Positions 51,266 through 63,261 of a DNA stretch of 64,000 bases are shown here, one piece after another; within the stretch, counting starts at the first letter, position 1; every line of letters starts with the position of its first letter. The notes beneath the pieces are model-generated. The model saw nothing but the letters and a program-made list of their open reading frames with translations. It did no database searches and was not told the origin of the DNA. Made by a program: the position numbers and the translations under genes. Source of the DNA: Vanrija pseudolonga (Eukaryota; Basidiomycota; Tremellomycetes; Trichosporonales; Trichosporonaceae); NCBI RefSeq assembly GCF_020906515.1, contig NC_085853.1, positions 2,604,001 through 2,668,000 of the forward strand, in the 5' to 3' direction.

Positions 51266-53112
51266 ATGGCAATCCCCTACTACTCGCACTTCCGGACGCT
51301 GCCCGCGCCAGAGGTGTCCATCTTCCAGTTCCTCTTCCCCGACACGCCGTCCGACTCGCCAGTGCGCCAGTTCGACCCCGAGCTCCCGGCCTACATTGAC
51401 GGCTTTACGGGCTACACACTGTCGCGCCGCCAGCTGAAAGACAATGCGCTCCGCCTCGCGACTGGCCTGCGGACCCTCGGCTTCCGCCGCGGCGACGTCG
51501 CCTGCCTGTGGGGCATGAACTCGATCCCTTGGGTCGAGGCGGCGTACGGACTGCTCGCGGCTGGCATCCGGATCACGCCGGCAAACTATGCGTAGTGGGT
51601 TGTGACTCGTTGCGCGATTGCGCTCGAGCACGGATCTAGAGCTCGCTTACTGACCCCCTGCCCCCAGCGAGCCCTCGGAAATCGCCCACCAGCTCAACAA
51701 CTCTGGCGCGAACCTGATCCTCCTCGACCCGTCCACGCTCGAGCGGTGGGAGAAGGCGCGCGCCCAGCTCGACCGCCCCATTCCCGACGAGCATGTGCTT
51801 CTGCTTGCCCAGCCCGGTGCGCTACCCGCCGGGACGCCGTACAAGTCGGTGTATGACCACTTTGGCGTGTCCCCCAGTGCCCCCGAGACGTTCAACGGCG
51901 TGCAGGCTCACGAGACGGCGTGGCAGTGCTACTCTTCTGGAACGACCGGCCTGCCCAAGGGTGTCGAGACGACGCAGCACAACATTGTCGCGCAGCTCCA
52001 GGGCCTTGCCGAGATCTATGAGCCGCTGGAAAGCGGCAAGGATGTGATTCTGGGAATCCTCCCCATGAGCCATATCTATGGCCTGGCTATCGTGCTCCTT
52101 CGCCCGCTCACCATTGGCGTTCCCGTTGTCGTGCTGCCCAAGTACGAGGAGCACAGTGTGCTGAGCGCCGTCGGCAAGGTGAGTTGCGGGCATGGCAGGA
52201 CCTCGCTCACACGCAGTACCGCGTCACCCACGCGCCCGTCGTCCCTCCCATCGTCCTGAGCCTGGTCAACTCGCCCAACGTGCACAAGTACGACCTGTCA
52301 AGCCTCAAGACGTTCCTGGCCGGCGCGGCGCCCATGAGCGCCGAGCTGTCGCAGGCGTTCGAGAAGCGCTTCCCGCACATTGCTGTCATCCAGGCCTACG
52401 GCATGACCGAGACGTCGCCGGTGCAGACGGCCATGTCGGCGGCGCGCTCCAAGCCAGGCTCGTGCGGCCAGCTCGTCGCCGGCTTCACTGCCCGCCTTGT
52501 TGGTGAGGACGGCAAGGACGTCGACCTCGGCGAGCCGGGCGAGCTGTGGGTCCAGGGCCCGTGTGTCATGAAGGGATACTGGAAGAACCCCGAGGCGACG
52601 CGCAAGACATTTAGCGACGACGGCAAGTGGTTCAAGACGGGCGATATCATGGTTGTCGATGCCGATGGGTTCTACACCGTTGTGGACCGGTCCAAGGAGC
52701 TGATCAAGTACAAGGGTTTCCAGGGTAAGCGCGGACGGTCATGACCCCGCTGACATTGCCAGTCGCGCCTGCCGAGCTTGAAGCGCTTCTTCTGCAACAC
52801 CCCAAGGTGCACGACGCGGGAGTCATCGGCGTGTGGGAGGAGTCCCAGGCCACCGAGCTGCCACGAGCGTACGTTGTGGCGGCGCCCGACTCGGGGGTCA
52901 GCCACGAGCACGCGCACCAGCACCACAGCTTCATCGAGGAGATCAAGGCGTGGGTCGCGTCCCGGGTCGCAAACCACAAGAAGCTGCGTGGTGGCATTGC
53001 CGTCATCGAGGTCATTCCCAAGTCGCCCAGCGGCAAGATCCTGCGCAAGGACCTGCGCGTGAGGGCCAAGACGGAGCTCGAGGGCGGTATTGCCAAGCAG
53101 GCCAAACTTTAG
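51266..53112 (+). CDS. 4-coumarate--CoA ligase-like acyl-CoA synthetase, peroxisomal
   Basis: ANL-superfamily adenylate-forming enzyme activating an aryl or acyl acid to its CoA thioester. Exons 51266-51591, 51668-52178, 52217-52724 and 52763-53112; 564 aa. AMP-binding motif YSSGTTGLPKGVE, YGMTETSP, WFKTGDIMVVDADGFYTVVD, DRSKELIKYKGFQVAPAELE and the catalytic Lys in PKSPSGKILRKDL. The C-terminus is QAKL: A-K-L is an accepted PTS1 variant, so peroxisomal import is likely. The overall pattern matches fungal 4CL-like/phenylacetyl-CoA ligase-type enzymes; the acid substrate is not fixed by sequence. Confidence 0.92.
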
Positions 53113-53162
53113 TCAGGTTTAGACAGATGCATTGTTGTACTATTGCACCACGCAGATGGGTC

Positions 53163-53204
53163 TGCCGCCGCCGCCGCCGCCACCCCCTCCCCCGCCGCCC
53201 CCTC
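53163..53204. repeat. CCG/CCCCT low-complexity tract between converging genes
   Basis: About seven GCC units followed by C-rich sequence, occupying the narrow tail-to-t tail gap between the 4CL-like gene and the F-box-like gene. Confidence 0.7.
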
Positions 53205-55106
53205 AGCTCTGAATAAGTTGGAACAGCCGTGCGACGGCCGGGAGGTCGTCAGGCATCAGAGCGGATGAGTAGGCGATCATGCACCTGAGCGTCTCGGCGC
53301 CGAAGCGTGCAAACGCGTCGCATGTGGCTCCCGGCGGACACATTGTGTGTTGTGCCCGTAACGGGAACCACACGCGCGCGACTTGGCCACCAACGCGCGT
53401 TGCCCCCTGGGCCGACTCGAATGCGACCACCTTCTCCCCCGCCTGGGACCGCATCACGTCGTTGGACATGACGGCCCACTTGGTGCCCGCGACCTCTCGT
53501 TCGCCAGGGATCCCGCCGATGCCTATCCAGTTCTTCGCGGCCGTCTCCTCGTCGGCGTAAATGTACCTGTGCTCGCCCATCTCGTACTCCATCGGTGAGC
53601 ACATGACCATCCCTTGGGCGACGATGTGCGTGTTGAAGAACATTTCACCGACGCCTTGCATGCCGAGCAGGATATCAGGAATGTCCTCGAGCCCAATGAG
53701 CGCCGTCGCCTTGTTCTCGCGGATGATACTCGGCAGAAGCTCGATAAGCGGGCCGAGGAGCCCGAAAGGCTTGGGGCCATTCATCACGTGGCACATGGTG
53801 AACGACACCGCCATGCGGGTGTTCCCGCTGCGTGTGCCCGTGTCGGCGCGCTGCGTGAACGTAAAGGCGAGGTGGATGCCCTTGCGTTCGCCGACTGCCA
53901 GCCGGATAGAGTAGTAGCCCATGCGGGCCGAGTAGATGATGTTGACGACGTTGAGATGGATGTGTGGCGACGCGGGGATGGGCGGGATGGTGGGGATCGG
54001 GTCGTCGTCCTCGGTCTGCGCGGCCGTCCAGAAGCCGTCGGGCGTGATATCGACGTAGTCGACAATCGTGGCGGCGGGGAGGACGGCGGTCGAGGGCCAG
54101 ATCCGGCGGCAGTGGGCCAGCTTGCCGTTGAGCGTGGCGGCGAGGTCGGGGGCCAGGGCGGCGGCGTCCACAGCGCAGTGGTAGTCGACCACGGTGGTGT
54201 GTTGGCCCAAGAGGCGGAGCCAGCGGTGTCGCTCCTCGCCTGCTGCTTGGTAGAATGGCGTGGCAGGTATCCGCCCATGCACTGAGCGGATGTCGAGGCG
54301 TGTCGCCACAGCAGACGCCACCTCGTATGGCACGACGTCGGCGTCGAACGCCCCCTTGGGGCGGTCAGGATCGTCAAAGATGACTTGGGCATAGAGGTAG
54401 GCGTCGGCGCGGTCACGGAACGAGCGGCACACGCTCCGCAGGGCAATTGCCGTGTCGTGGTCGTCTTCACCCTCGGCGCGGAGGGTGTGGTGGAAGATGG
54501 CATCAAAGACGTGCGGGAAGGACGTCGGGTCGATCCGAGGCGGCCCAGTGATGGGGGACGTGAGCCGGTGAGGCACAGGTACGGCCTTCTCACGGCGGGG
54601 GCTCGTGGGGGTGGCGACGGGGGGTTTGCTCCTGCTCGGAGCGCCAATGTCGACCGAAGTGAAGTGCGCGGCGAGGCTCGAGACGCTGGGTCGAGGGGTC
54701 TCGTCGTCGTTGGGGGTTTGCGGCGGGCTCCTCGCCGACGCTGAAGACAGATGGGCCGGCTTGAGCGCCTTGGCCGGCACTGTGCGCACGCTCTGCTTCG
54801 ACGCGGAGAACATGGCACTCATCGCCGCCTCGTTGGTCGACTCGTACAGCGACATTTGTGCCCCTGGCCGACGGACATGGAAGAGGGTAGGGCGGGAGAG
54901 GTCGATGATGGGCTCGTCTGGGGACGAGGGTGGGGATGCTTCTGGTTCTGTGCGCGGCCGGCCGGACGGCGGAGGCGGGGGGAGCGTCCTGGTGCGGCTG
55001 GGCGACGTCGGGGAGGCCGAGGCCATTGACGATTGCTGCCATCAGCGGTGTTTCGCGGGTCATCACTCACGCGGCGCGGGGGGAGCGGCGGTGGTGGGCG
55101 GCTCAT
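53203..55106 (-). CDS. F-box-like protein with disordered N-terminus
   Basis: Exons 55106-55071 and 55035-53203. The first is 36 nt (MSRPPPPLPPRR) and the 35-nt intron (55070-55036, GTGAGT...CGCTGAT...CAG) joins it in phase; if this intron is not used, translation would start at 55026. With it the protein is about 622 aa; an in-frame ATG at 55136 could add ten residues. Residues 1-185 are Pro/Ser-rich. An F-box-like helical stretch follows: FPHVFDAIFHHTLRAEG, then AIALRSVCRSFRDRADAYLY, as in the expanded F-box-like families of Tremellomycetes. The C-terminal 350 residues form a beta-rich region (VVDYVDITPDGFW, IHLNVVNIIYSARMGYY) that may recognise substrate. Possible SCF ubiquitin-ligase adaptor (inference). 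Confidence 0.65.
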
Positions 55107-55789
55107 CGCATCAGCGTCAGTGAAGGGGAAGAGCATCAGTTGTGTCGTCGAGCAGCATCACGCCTATTTGTACCTCTCGGAGGCCACCACTCAGGCCAGC
55201 GGCAGGGGTTGTTGTCACACTGGACTTGCTCGCCGTTCCTGGTCCCACGACGCTGTCATCGCGTGCGCTAAAGCGAGCCGCTGACCCGGAATCTCGCTGT
55301 GCGTCTGGCGACGTCGACTCGAGAGGTACAGCGGGGCCGGGGAGGGTTTCGTGGGCAGCTGACTCGAGGGGGATACAAGGATGGGAGAGACAGGGGGTGA
55401 GGCAGTGAACGAGGCACAGTGAGCGGGGCTTTGGAGCGGTGGATGCTGGGCCTGACTGAGTGGTCTAGCAAGTTGTCAGGCAAGTCGGCTATACCAGCAA
55501 TGGTGACGCATCGACAACGCGTGAGTCCCAACTTGCTACCTACACCTTCACTGTTGCCTCAGTGCCGAGCCGAGCAGGTTGCGTGTGCGTGCGATGGAGC
55601 GAGCCCACGCCACCGGGGTTTATCAGATAACGATACACTTCGGCCGAAGGCGCTGCGGCCTTGGCTCCCCGCAACGAGGTGACAACAGTACCCGCCAACG
55701 CGGCAGCCGGCCGATCGGCATCGGGCGAGGCGTCGGCTGAGATGCACCAGAGACAGGGAGACTACTAAAGGGGTGCCGAGCGCACTGGG
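55107..55789. other. Intergenic, divergent promoters
   Basis: Between the F-box-like gene (minus) and the AIF-like oxidoreductase (plus). No gene or repeat supported. Confidence 0.4.
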
Positions 55790-57201
55790 ATGTCCCTCGC
55801 CACCGATAACATGACTGACACCGAGACGCACAAGAACGTCGTGATCATTGGGGGTGGGTCGTTGGCGAGGCTTACTGACTGACCCCAGCCTCGTTCGCGG
55901 GTCACGCGCTGGCCAACCGACTCGCGTCGGCCCTGCCGGCGCGTTACCGCGTGATACTGGTCGAGCAGAACGAGTTTGCCGTGCACCTCCCAGCGCTGGT
56001 GCGCGCGGTCGTCGTGCCAGGTGTGTTGGCCTTCGTGTAGTGGGACTGACGCTCTCAGGCTCAGAAAACGACAAGCTCACCGGCCGCCTGTCGCAGGATA
56101 CTGTCTTCCCGAAGGCGTCGCGGCACCGGCTCGTGCGCGCCAAAGTGGTGTCCTTGCGTGCTCGCAGCATCCTCCTCGACACCGAGTTTGAAGGCAGCGC
56201 CGAGGTGCCTTTCGAGGTGGGTCCTGTGCCGGCGGAGCTGACCGCAGCGCTGTGTTGTGGCTACTGGTGCCACCCAGGCCCCGCCACTGCGTCCGGCGCC
56301 AGGCTCGACGCTGGAAGAGTATCGTGTCCTCCTGCGCAAAGTACAATCCGACATGGCCGCTGCTGAATCCATCCTCATCGTCGGTGGCGGGGCCGTTGGC
56401 GTCGAGGTCGCAGGGGAGTTGTCCCACCAATACCCAGGCAAGAAGGTCACCCTCGTGCACTCGCGCTCGAGGCTGCTCCTCACGTCCGACTCGGTGCCGG
56501 GCAAGCCGGGCGAGGAGGGGTTTTCTTACGCCCCGGTTCCAGAGTGGGTCGGCGAGTCGCTCGAGTCGCAGCTCCGCCAGCGCGGAGTAGACGTGGCGCT
56601 GGACGAGCGGGTTGTGTTCCCCTCGAAGAGTGCCGTCGACGAGCCGGACGGCTGGGACGGGCGCACTGGCGTTCTAGGAGGTACCCACTCCATCCCTCTT
56701 ACGTCCGGCCGGCGCATCGACGCAGACTACATGTTCGCGTCGCCGGGCAACCGGCCCAACTCGGCTCTCGTCGGCGCGCTCGACCCCGAGGCCACCAGCG
56801 CTGCGGGACACGTGCTCGTCGACGGCGAGTTCCGCGTTCTGAGCGACGAGGCGGCGCTGGCACGCGTCTATGCGCTGGGCGACGTCGCGAGCCAGGCAGG
56901 GAGGAAGACGGCCGGGCTGGCGGTGTACGAGTCGTACTTTGCCTCCATGGCCATTGTGGCGCATATCAAGGCGTATGAGGAGGGCCGGGAGGAGGCGGCC
57001 AAGGCGTACACCCCGCCCGACCTCCGCAGTATCGTCGTGCCGCTCGGCGATGGGACCGGCGAGGCTATCGGCGCCGGCGTGATAGACTTGCGCTGGTTCG
57101 GGCTGTGGGCCGCGCCGCGCTGGATCATCCGCTGGTTCGCGAAAGACTACTTTGTGCGCAACTTTTACACCTTGTTCAAGGGGAGTGAGGGGTGCAAGTG
57201 A
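55790..57201 (+). CDS. AIF/AMID-type FAD-dependent oxidoreductase
   Basis: Pyridine nucleotide-disulfide-type flavoprotein, close to AIFM2/AMID or fungal AIF-like NADH oxidoreductases. Exons 55790-55853, 55889-56020, 56059-56216 and 56248-57201; 435 aa. FAD motif VVIIGGASFAGHALANRL assembled across the first junction, VVATGATQAPPLRPAPG, NAD motif ILIVGGGAVGVEVAGEL, and VYALGDVASQAGRKTA for the flavin pyrophosphate. No Cys-x4-Cys redox pair. No clear mitochondrial presequence; the C-terminus has a hydrophobic/aromatic stretch (WFGLWAAPRWIIRWFAKDYF) that may contact a membrane. Likely NAD(P)H-quinone-type oxidoreductase. Confidence 0.9.
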
Positions 57202-57241
57202 AGAAGAGAGAGTTGATGCATCCGATTACAACGACGTGACC

Positions 57242-59325
57242 CTACAACCGCGGCTTGACCTCCTGTCGGCCCTGCGCGTCCCAGTGCTCGTGGACGACCT
57301 TTTTAATGTCCGACTTGAGGATCTTGCGGTTGGCGTTACGGGCTGGGGTGTGAGCGTGGTGCAGCGTTTCGCACTTACGCAGCGGCTCGGGCCACACGAC
57401 GACAATGACAGGCTGCGCGACGTGCCGGAGTCTTGGCTTTACCGCCGCCTGGATCTCCTCTGCCGTGGCACTCGCGCCGGGTGCCAGGCTGACTGCGACC
57501 GCGACGCGCTCGCCCATGCGCTCGCACGGGACGGGGACGGCGGCGGCCTCGGCCACGCGGTTGTCGAGGTACACTGCGTTCTCGACCTCTGCGGAAGCGA
57601 TCTGGCGTCAGCGGGGAGTAGAGGAGGGTAACGTACGTTTTCGCCGCCGCGGATGATCACGTCCTTGGCCCGGTCGCGGATGTACAGGTACCCCTCGGCG
57701 TCAATGCTCGCCATGTCGCCCGTGTTGAGCCAGCCGTCGGCGTTGAGCGCTTCGGCCGTGGCCTCTGGACGGTGTTAGCGGTGTTTCCCCAACGTCCGGC
57801 ACCACGCACTCGGGTTGTCAATGTACTCCTTCATAATGTTGTTCCCGCGGCACTCGAGAATCCCCATCTCGCCAGCTGGGAGCGGCTGCTTGGTCATGGG
57901 GTCGACGACGCGGATCTCGCAAGTTGGCACGGCGAGGCCCACCGCCTCGGGGCGGTCAATGTAGTCCTGCCCCGCGACACCGGTAATCAGCCCCGCCGTC
58001 TCGGTCATGCCGTAGGCGTGCTGTGCCGAGGCCCCCGCAAAGCGGGTGGCAATGTCCGCGGCCAGGCGCTGTGGGGGCGGCGCGCCGCCGTACGTGATAC
58101 CCTCGATGATGTGGTCCTTGGGGAGGAGGTTGCTCTGGATGATGGCGACGGCGACAGCCGGCACGCCGCCAAAGTAGGCCACCTTTTCCTCGACAATCAG
58201 CTTGGCCGCGTCCTCGACGTTCCACCGCCGGATGAAGACCATGCGGGCGCCGACGACGAATGCGCGGACCATCCACCCGAGAGATCCTGTGACGTGGAAC
58301 AGCGGCACGGGGAGTAGCATCACTGGCTGGGTTGGGGGTGGGTTGGCGACGTCGAGGGCGGATTCGAGGGACTCGCCCGCGCGTAGGCGGGCACGGGCAC
58401 CGGCTGGGCATCAGCAGGGGTATGGAGATGGGCGCTTACGGATCGACCCCGCGAGCACATGCACTAGACACTGGTGCTGCGTAAGCATCACACCCTTGGG
58501 CATCGACGTCGTGCCAGAGGTGAAGTAGATGACGCCGTCAGATTCTGGGCCGTAGCCGTCGAGGTCCACGCCGCGCTCGACGGCAGCGACGACCTCGGGG
58601 AGCGGGTTGACGGTGGTGATGTCGCTGATGTTGGCCTGGAGCTCGCGCGGGAGGTGGTATACATGGCCCCAGGAGTAGATCTGGCATCGTCAGGTGGAGC
58701 CTGAGTGAAGGCTTACCTTGCCCACACCCCTTTCCGCGAGCGCTGGAGCAAGCGGCGCAATCACCTCGGCGTACTTGGGTTCAGCAAGGATAAGGACCGG
58801 CTTGGTCAGTGCGAGACAGTGCGCCTGAACGTCGGGCTGCAGGCTCGAGTTGAGCAGCACCGAGCAGCCGCCGACGAGGTTGACGGCGACAAAGGCGACG
58901 ATCCAGCTGGCCGTCAGCGCCACTCTGATGCTTGACCCACTCCGAGCTGTTGGCGCCACCGATGGCTACACGTGTGCCGGCGCGGACGCCGCGCTCGCGG
59001 AGCCACCCGGCGAGCTTGAGCGCCTTGGCGTACACCTCTGCGTAGGAGACCTTCTGACGCGCATAGTACGCTGCCGGCTCCGGCACCGGCTCGGACACCA
59101 TCTCGCGCCCCTCTGCCGCCCAGCGCGGCAGAGACGTGCCGAGAAAGTCGCGGAACGTCGGCGGGGTGTGTTTCCACGTCTTCATGCGCCGTCCGCCCAG
59201 CACGCGCTCCTCCATCTCGAAGATGGTGCCCGGGGACGTGAGGAGCGCGTCGCCTGTGTATGTGTGAGCGATAAGCACATGCTCACGCCCTTACACTCTT
59301 GGATGGTGAGCTGCTTCTTGGCCAT
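57242..59325 (-). CDS. Acyl-CoA synthetase / AMP-dependent ligase
   Basis: Second ANL-family ligase in the region. Exons 59325-59295, 59253-58941, 58906-58717, 58680-58440, 58403-57810, 57764-57637, 57601-57379 and 57342-57242; 606 aa. AMP-binding [83 protein letters not shown] and the catalytic Lys in [14 protein letters not shown]. Unlike the gene at 51266 it ends VKPRL, not a canonical PTS1. Medium/long-chain or aryl acids are possible substrates. It converges on the AIF-like gene with 40 bases between stops. Seven introns, one of 34 nt (58940-58907). Confidence 0.9.
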
Positions 59326-59683
59326 GGTGAGAGGTGAGTAATGCACAGCAGCAGCCGATGCGGGGACCGGAGTTGCTATCGTACCGCAGCTATGTATACC
59401 GGAGTCGAATCTGGGGTAGGTCCGGCCCCATGGAGACATGTCGGCGTGATGCGGTTACCCGCTCTGTGGGGGCGGCTAGAATGGCCGAGGGCGGCTGTCG
59501 CCACGGTGCTGCCTGCCTGCCTCCTCGTAAGACACCGCAGCACACCGCACACCACGGTATGCCGAGGCACGAACTGCCGCGGCGTTCGCTTACTCCCGCT
59601 CTAGTATCCGAGACACAAACCTCGTAATCACGCTACAAAACATACACGGACATTATCTAACACTGTGTCTGCTCAGGCCTCGC
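59326..59683. other. Intergenic
   Basis: Promoter side of the ligase gene and 3' flank of the monooxygenase; both are minus strand. No gene supported. Confidence 0.4.
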
Positions 59684-61824
59684 CTATGCCGAGTGCACGA
59701 GCTTGGCCACGGCCGGGATTCGGTCGACATACGGTACGGCCGACGCGAGCGTCTTGAGGTGGACAAACGCGCTGGCAAGCAGCACGGCGACCAGGTGGCG
59801 CAGGTTGGTGCTCGTCTCGGATGGGTTGAAGAAGACGCCGAGGGCAAAGGCGATGAGCACTGACACAACGGTGCGCCGCCTGTTCTCCGCAGCGACGAGC
59901 TCCTCGGTGCCGTAAAAGTCGTTCCAGATCGGCGTGTTGTGCTCGTACCACAGGCGCCTGACCGTGCCGGGGTAGTGGGTCTGGTTGGTGGGTGAGCTTC
60001 ACGAGCCGAGGTAGTAGAGTTGCGGCCACGACTTACAAAGATGCGCCCGGTGCCGCCGTCTCCGCGCCAGTAGTTGCGCACAGTAACCCATGTCGTCTTG
60101 TCGAGCCGGTTGGCAAGCTCCTGGTCGTACTTGTCCGTCGCGCTCTGCTTGGGCTCGACGGCATCAATCTCGTACTCGTACATGGCCTGCACGATCTGCG
60201 CAATGTAGTTGGCCTGGATCTCGACGACCGACGTGATGGACACTGGCGTGAGCTAATGCAGCTTGGAGGCCGACTCACTGTGGTTGAGGCCCAGGTCGTT
60301 GCCGAGAAGCATGAAAAAGTTGGGAAGACCGGGCATCATGACACCGCGGTAAACCTTCCACTCGGCGCGAGACTTGAACGTTGCCGTGTCGATGCCGGCG
60401 TGGACGAGCGGTGTGCAGCCCTCGGCATCGTAGCCAGTGGCCATGACGACGACGTCAGCGTCGACCTCCTTGCCGTTGTCAAGGATCATGGCGTTGGGGG
60501 TGAAGCCCTCGATGCGGCCAAAGTGCGCCGAGACGTGCGGACGGTTTAGGGCCGCAAAGTAGCCGTCCTCAAAGATCAGGCGCTTGGAGGCCAACGGGTG
60601 CGATGGGATGGCGTTGGCGCGCATGCTCTCGGGGTAGCGTCGGAGCATCCACTTGGCGCACCACTGGGGAGTAAGCACTGAATACACCGCGTGACTTACC
60701 TTCTCCAAGAAGCGGCGGCTCCGGGCGCCGTCCTTCTGAAGCGCCAGGTAGAAAGTCGAGTCCATGATGGTGCAGAGGATTGCGCGCTCGAGCCACTGGA
60801 TCGGTGGGAAGGCACGTCGAAGCGCCTTGCGCCATTCGGCGTACGGGACCGAGTTGCGCGGGTGGCCAGGGGGGCTGGGGACGAACCACTGCTTGGTGCG
60901 CGCGACGGAGATGGTTTCAATCTCGGGGTCGAGGCCGAGGGTGGCGACAATCTGAACACCGCTGCATCCGTTGCCGATGACGGCGACCTTCTTGCCGTGG
61001 AGGTACTCGTTGGTGGCCTCCTCGGGCCAGTTGGCGGCGTGCCACACCTGGCCATTGAACTTGTCGACGCCGGGGAGCGTGTTAATCTTCTGCGGCTCGG
61101 ACAGGAAGCCCGAAGCGGACACGAGGATGTGGGCTTCAATGTCAAACAGCTCGCCGTTGTGCAGGTTGCGCAGGGTGATGACGTAGAGCTTGCGGTGGGC
61201 GTCCCAGACGGCCTTGATGTACTCGCGCTGAAGGTGGAAACGGTCCATCAGGTTTTCCTTGACGACAATGTCTTGCCAGTCTGTGCGGGGTTAGTATGCG
61301 GCGTGAGTGGGGGTGTCAGTTACTCACACGCCTGGATCTCCTTGCGCGGAGGGTGCGTCTGCGACCAGTTGGGGTTCTGGAACCGCGAGTGGGAGTAGAC
61401 GAGGGCGGGGACGCTAGAGGGTTAGCTGGTGGGCCGATGAGATAAGACAAATGTCCCCACTGGGGATTCCCGGGATTGTGCGGGGTGATGCTTACTCGCA
61501 GCGGCAGCCACTGTGGGGATGAGTGTGTGAACAGGCGTGGAGCACTCACGGGTAGCGGTTTGTCCACCAGGTGCCACCGATGCCATCGAGGCGTTCGTAC
61601 ACCTGCGCGCCGATGAGTTACTGCGTCTGGACAACGACGCGCCAGTGCGTCGCCACACTCCCGCTCCACTCACCGCCCAGTTGGTCAGACCCCTCCTGTC
61701 GAGCTCTAGACCCAGGCTGATGGCGCTGACGCTGGCTGTCAGCCGAGCCCCCCTCTCTCGCCACTCACCCTCCGCCAATGATGCACACCGAGGGCCCCTT
61801 TCCGTTGTTGATTCTCGCGGGCAT
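59684..61824 (-). CDS. Baeyer-Villiger-type flavin monooxygenase
   Basis: FAD/NADPH-dependent oxygenase inserting oxygen next to a carbonyl or oxidising soft nucleophiles. Exons 61824-61769, 61731-61674, 61602-61550, 61510-61496 (15 nt), 61413-61328, 61280-60700, 60663-60279, 60242-60037 and 59980-59684; 578 aa. FAD motif VCIIGGGVSAISLGLEL across exons 1 and 2, VYERLDGIGGTWWTNRYPG, the fingerprint FNGQVWHAANWP (F-x-G-x3-H-x3-W-P), NADPH motif VAVIGNGCSGVQIV, and VVMATGYDAEG. The C-terminus has a hydrophobic segment (TVVSVLIAFALGVFF) that may tether it to a membrane. An ATATAAAG box lies about 55 bases upstream of the ATG. Confidence 0.92.
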
Positions 61825-61876
61825 GGTAACAACGAGTCAATGGGTTTCTCTTCTGTCCGGGTATTGCTCTGTCCGA

Positions 61877-61884
61877 CTTTATAT
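61877..61884 (-). promoter_or_regulatory. TATA box of the monooxygenase gene
   Basis: ATATAAAG on the minus strand, about 55 bases upstream of the ATG at 61824. Confidence 0.6.
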
Positions 61885-63072
61885 GGACAGCAGTCTGTCG
61901 CCATCGATCATGCTTGCTCCGCATAGCTGCAGCTGCCCGTATCCTTTCGGCGCCCGGACGCGTACCCCTGTCCGACTGGCACGACGCTAGTGTGCGAAGT
62001 CGTGAGTTACTGTGCGCGGGCGACGAGGCAGAGACCAAGATAACTGTTTGGGCACCATGCCGAACAACAGGATCTGGGCTAGGCGAGAGCGCGTGGCGGC
62101 GCGGAGTCAGCTGGCGCGTCTCGGCGGTCGGAGGCCGAGCAAGAGGATTGAAACAATTGGAGGTCGTGTGGGGCTTCTTGGAGCGAGCTGGGGCAGAAGG
62201 AGGTCACGGAATAGCACGCCCTGCTCCCCACGAGTTGGTCTAGCATGCTGCATGCTGTTGAATGAGGTGGGAGGTCATGTTTTGTCGCAAAACTGGTGCG
62301 ATGGGGGTTTGTTTGGATGTTGTTTCGATCGAAAGATTCGATGGGAGATGGCCGAGATAGGAGAGCGGGAGTAGATTCGCGTGGAAACCACGCGTATATC
62401 ACGTGCTGAGTCGATGTGGCGGACGTATCGACGTATCGAGACCATCGATCCTTCGACTTGGCCTTGATCTGCTTCTCCCTCTCGCCTTTGTCGCTGCTAA
62501 CGCACTCCAGACTTGCTATACTGTAGAAGATGGCTTCAAACTGTCTGTATATTCTCGACAAACACGCAAATTTCTCGCGTGTCTCCAACAAAGCCTCCAC
62601 TGACGTCAAAGGAGGCCCCGAGCGAGCGAGGTGGCGCCGAGGTCGGTGCAGATGGCGGCGACGTACAACGGGCGAGGCAAGTGGGCGTCGACGTCGTGGG
62701 GAAATGAGTGCGAAGAGCAACGCCAGATGAAGCGAATAGATGGATCATCGGCTGCCAAGCCGGTGCGACGAGTGACCGATCGTCACGGGGCGCCCAGCGT
62801 GCGTCGTGTCGTCTCTTGCGCCGTCGCACCGAGTTGGATGTCATGGCTGTGCTCCCCGGCGCTCCCCTTTCGGTGCGAGATGAGCCGTGCGTGTCAAAGG
62901 ATTGCGCGTTGATCTGATCGGCTCGACGACGTCCCGACTACGCTCAGACCAACCCGGGCAGGTGCCAAACACGCGTCACGATCACGCTACTCTGGCGACG
63001 TCACAGCGGTGCGCAGAGACGAGCGAGACAGCGACACGACACGACACGACACGACAAACGATCCAGCGTGAC

Positions 63073-63261
63073 TATAAAGGGCCCCTCTCGTCGACTTGTC
63101 TGTTCTCTACTCGACTCTTCCTCTCACTCACGACAGCTTCACCTTCGCAGCCCTGCCCCCCCCCCCCCCTAGACCACAGCGCCTTCTTCCCCCCAACCTC
63201 ATCACCTCATACCCCCCTCACACCCCCCACCTACACCCACCTACACCCACCTCCACACACA
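63073..63261 (+). promoter_or_regulatory. TATA box and pyrimidine-rich leader of strong promoter
   Basis: TATAAA at 63073-63078 is followed by a leader of about 155 bases that is almost purely C/T with CA repeats and a 14-base C run (63156-63169). Such leaders mark highly expressed fungal genes. Confidence 0.6.

Larger units (their letters stand above)
61825..63261. other. Intergenic, 1.4 kb divergent promoters
   Basis: Holds the monooxygenase TATA box (61877-61884), and the TATA box and CT-rich leader of the gene at 63262. A 213-codon minus-strand frame (62720-62079) shows no family signal and is not called. Confidence 0.4.

Noticed and set aside
62079-62720. 213-codon minus-strand frame
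   Set aside because: Composition and codon usage unlike neighbouring genes, no domain, and it lies in a divergent promoter region.
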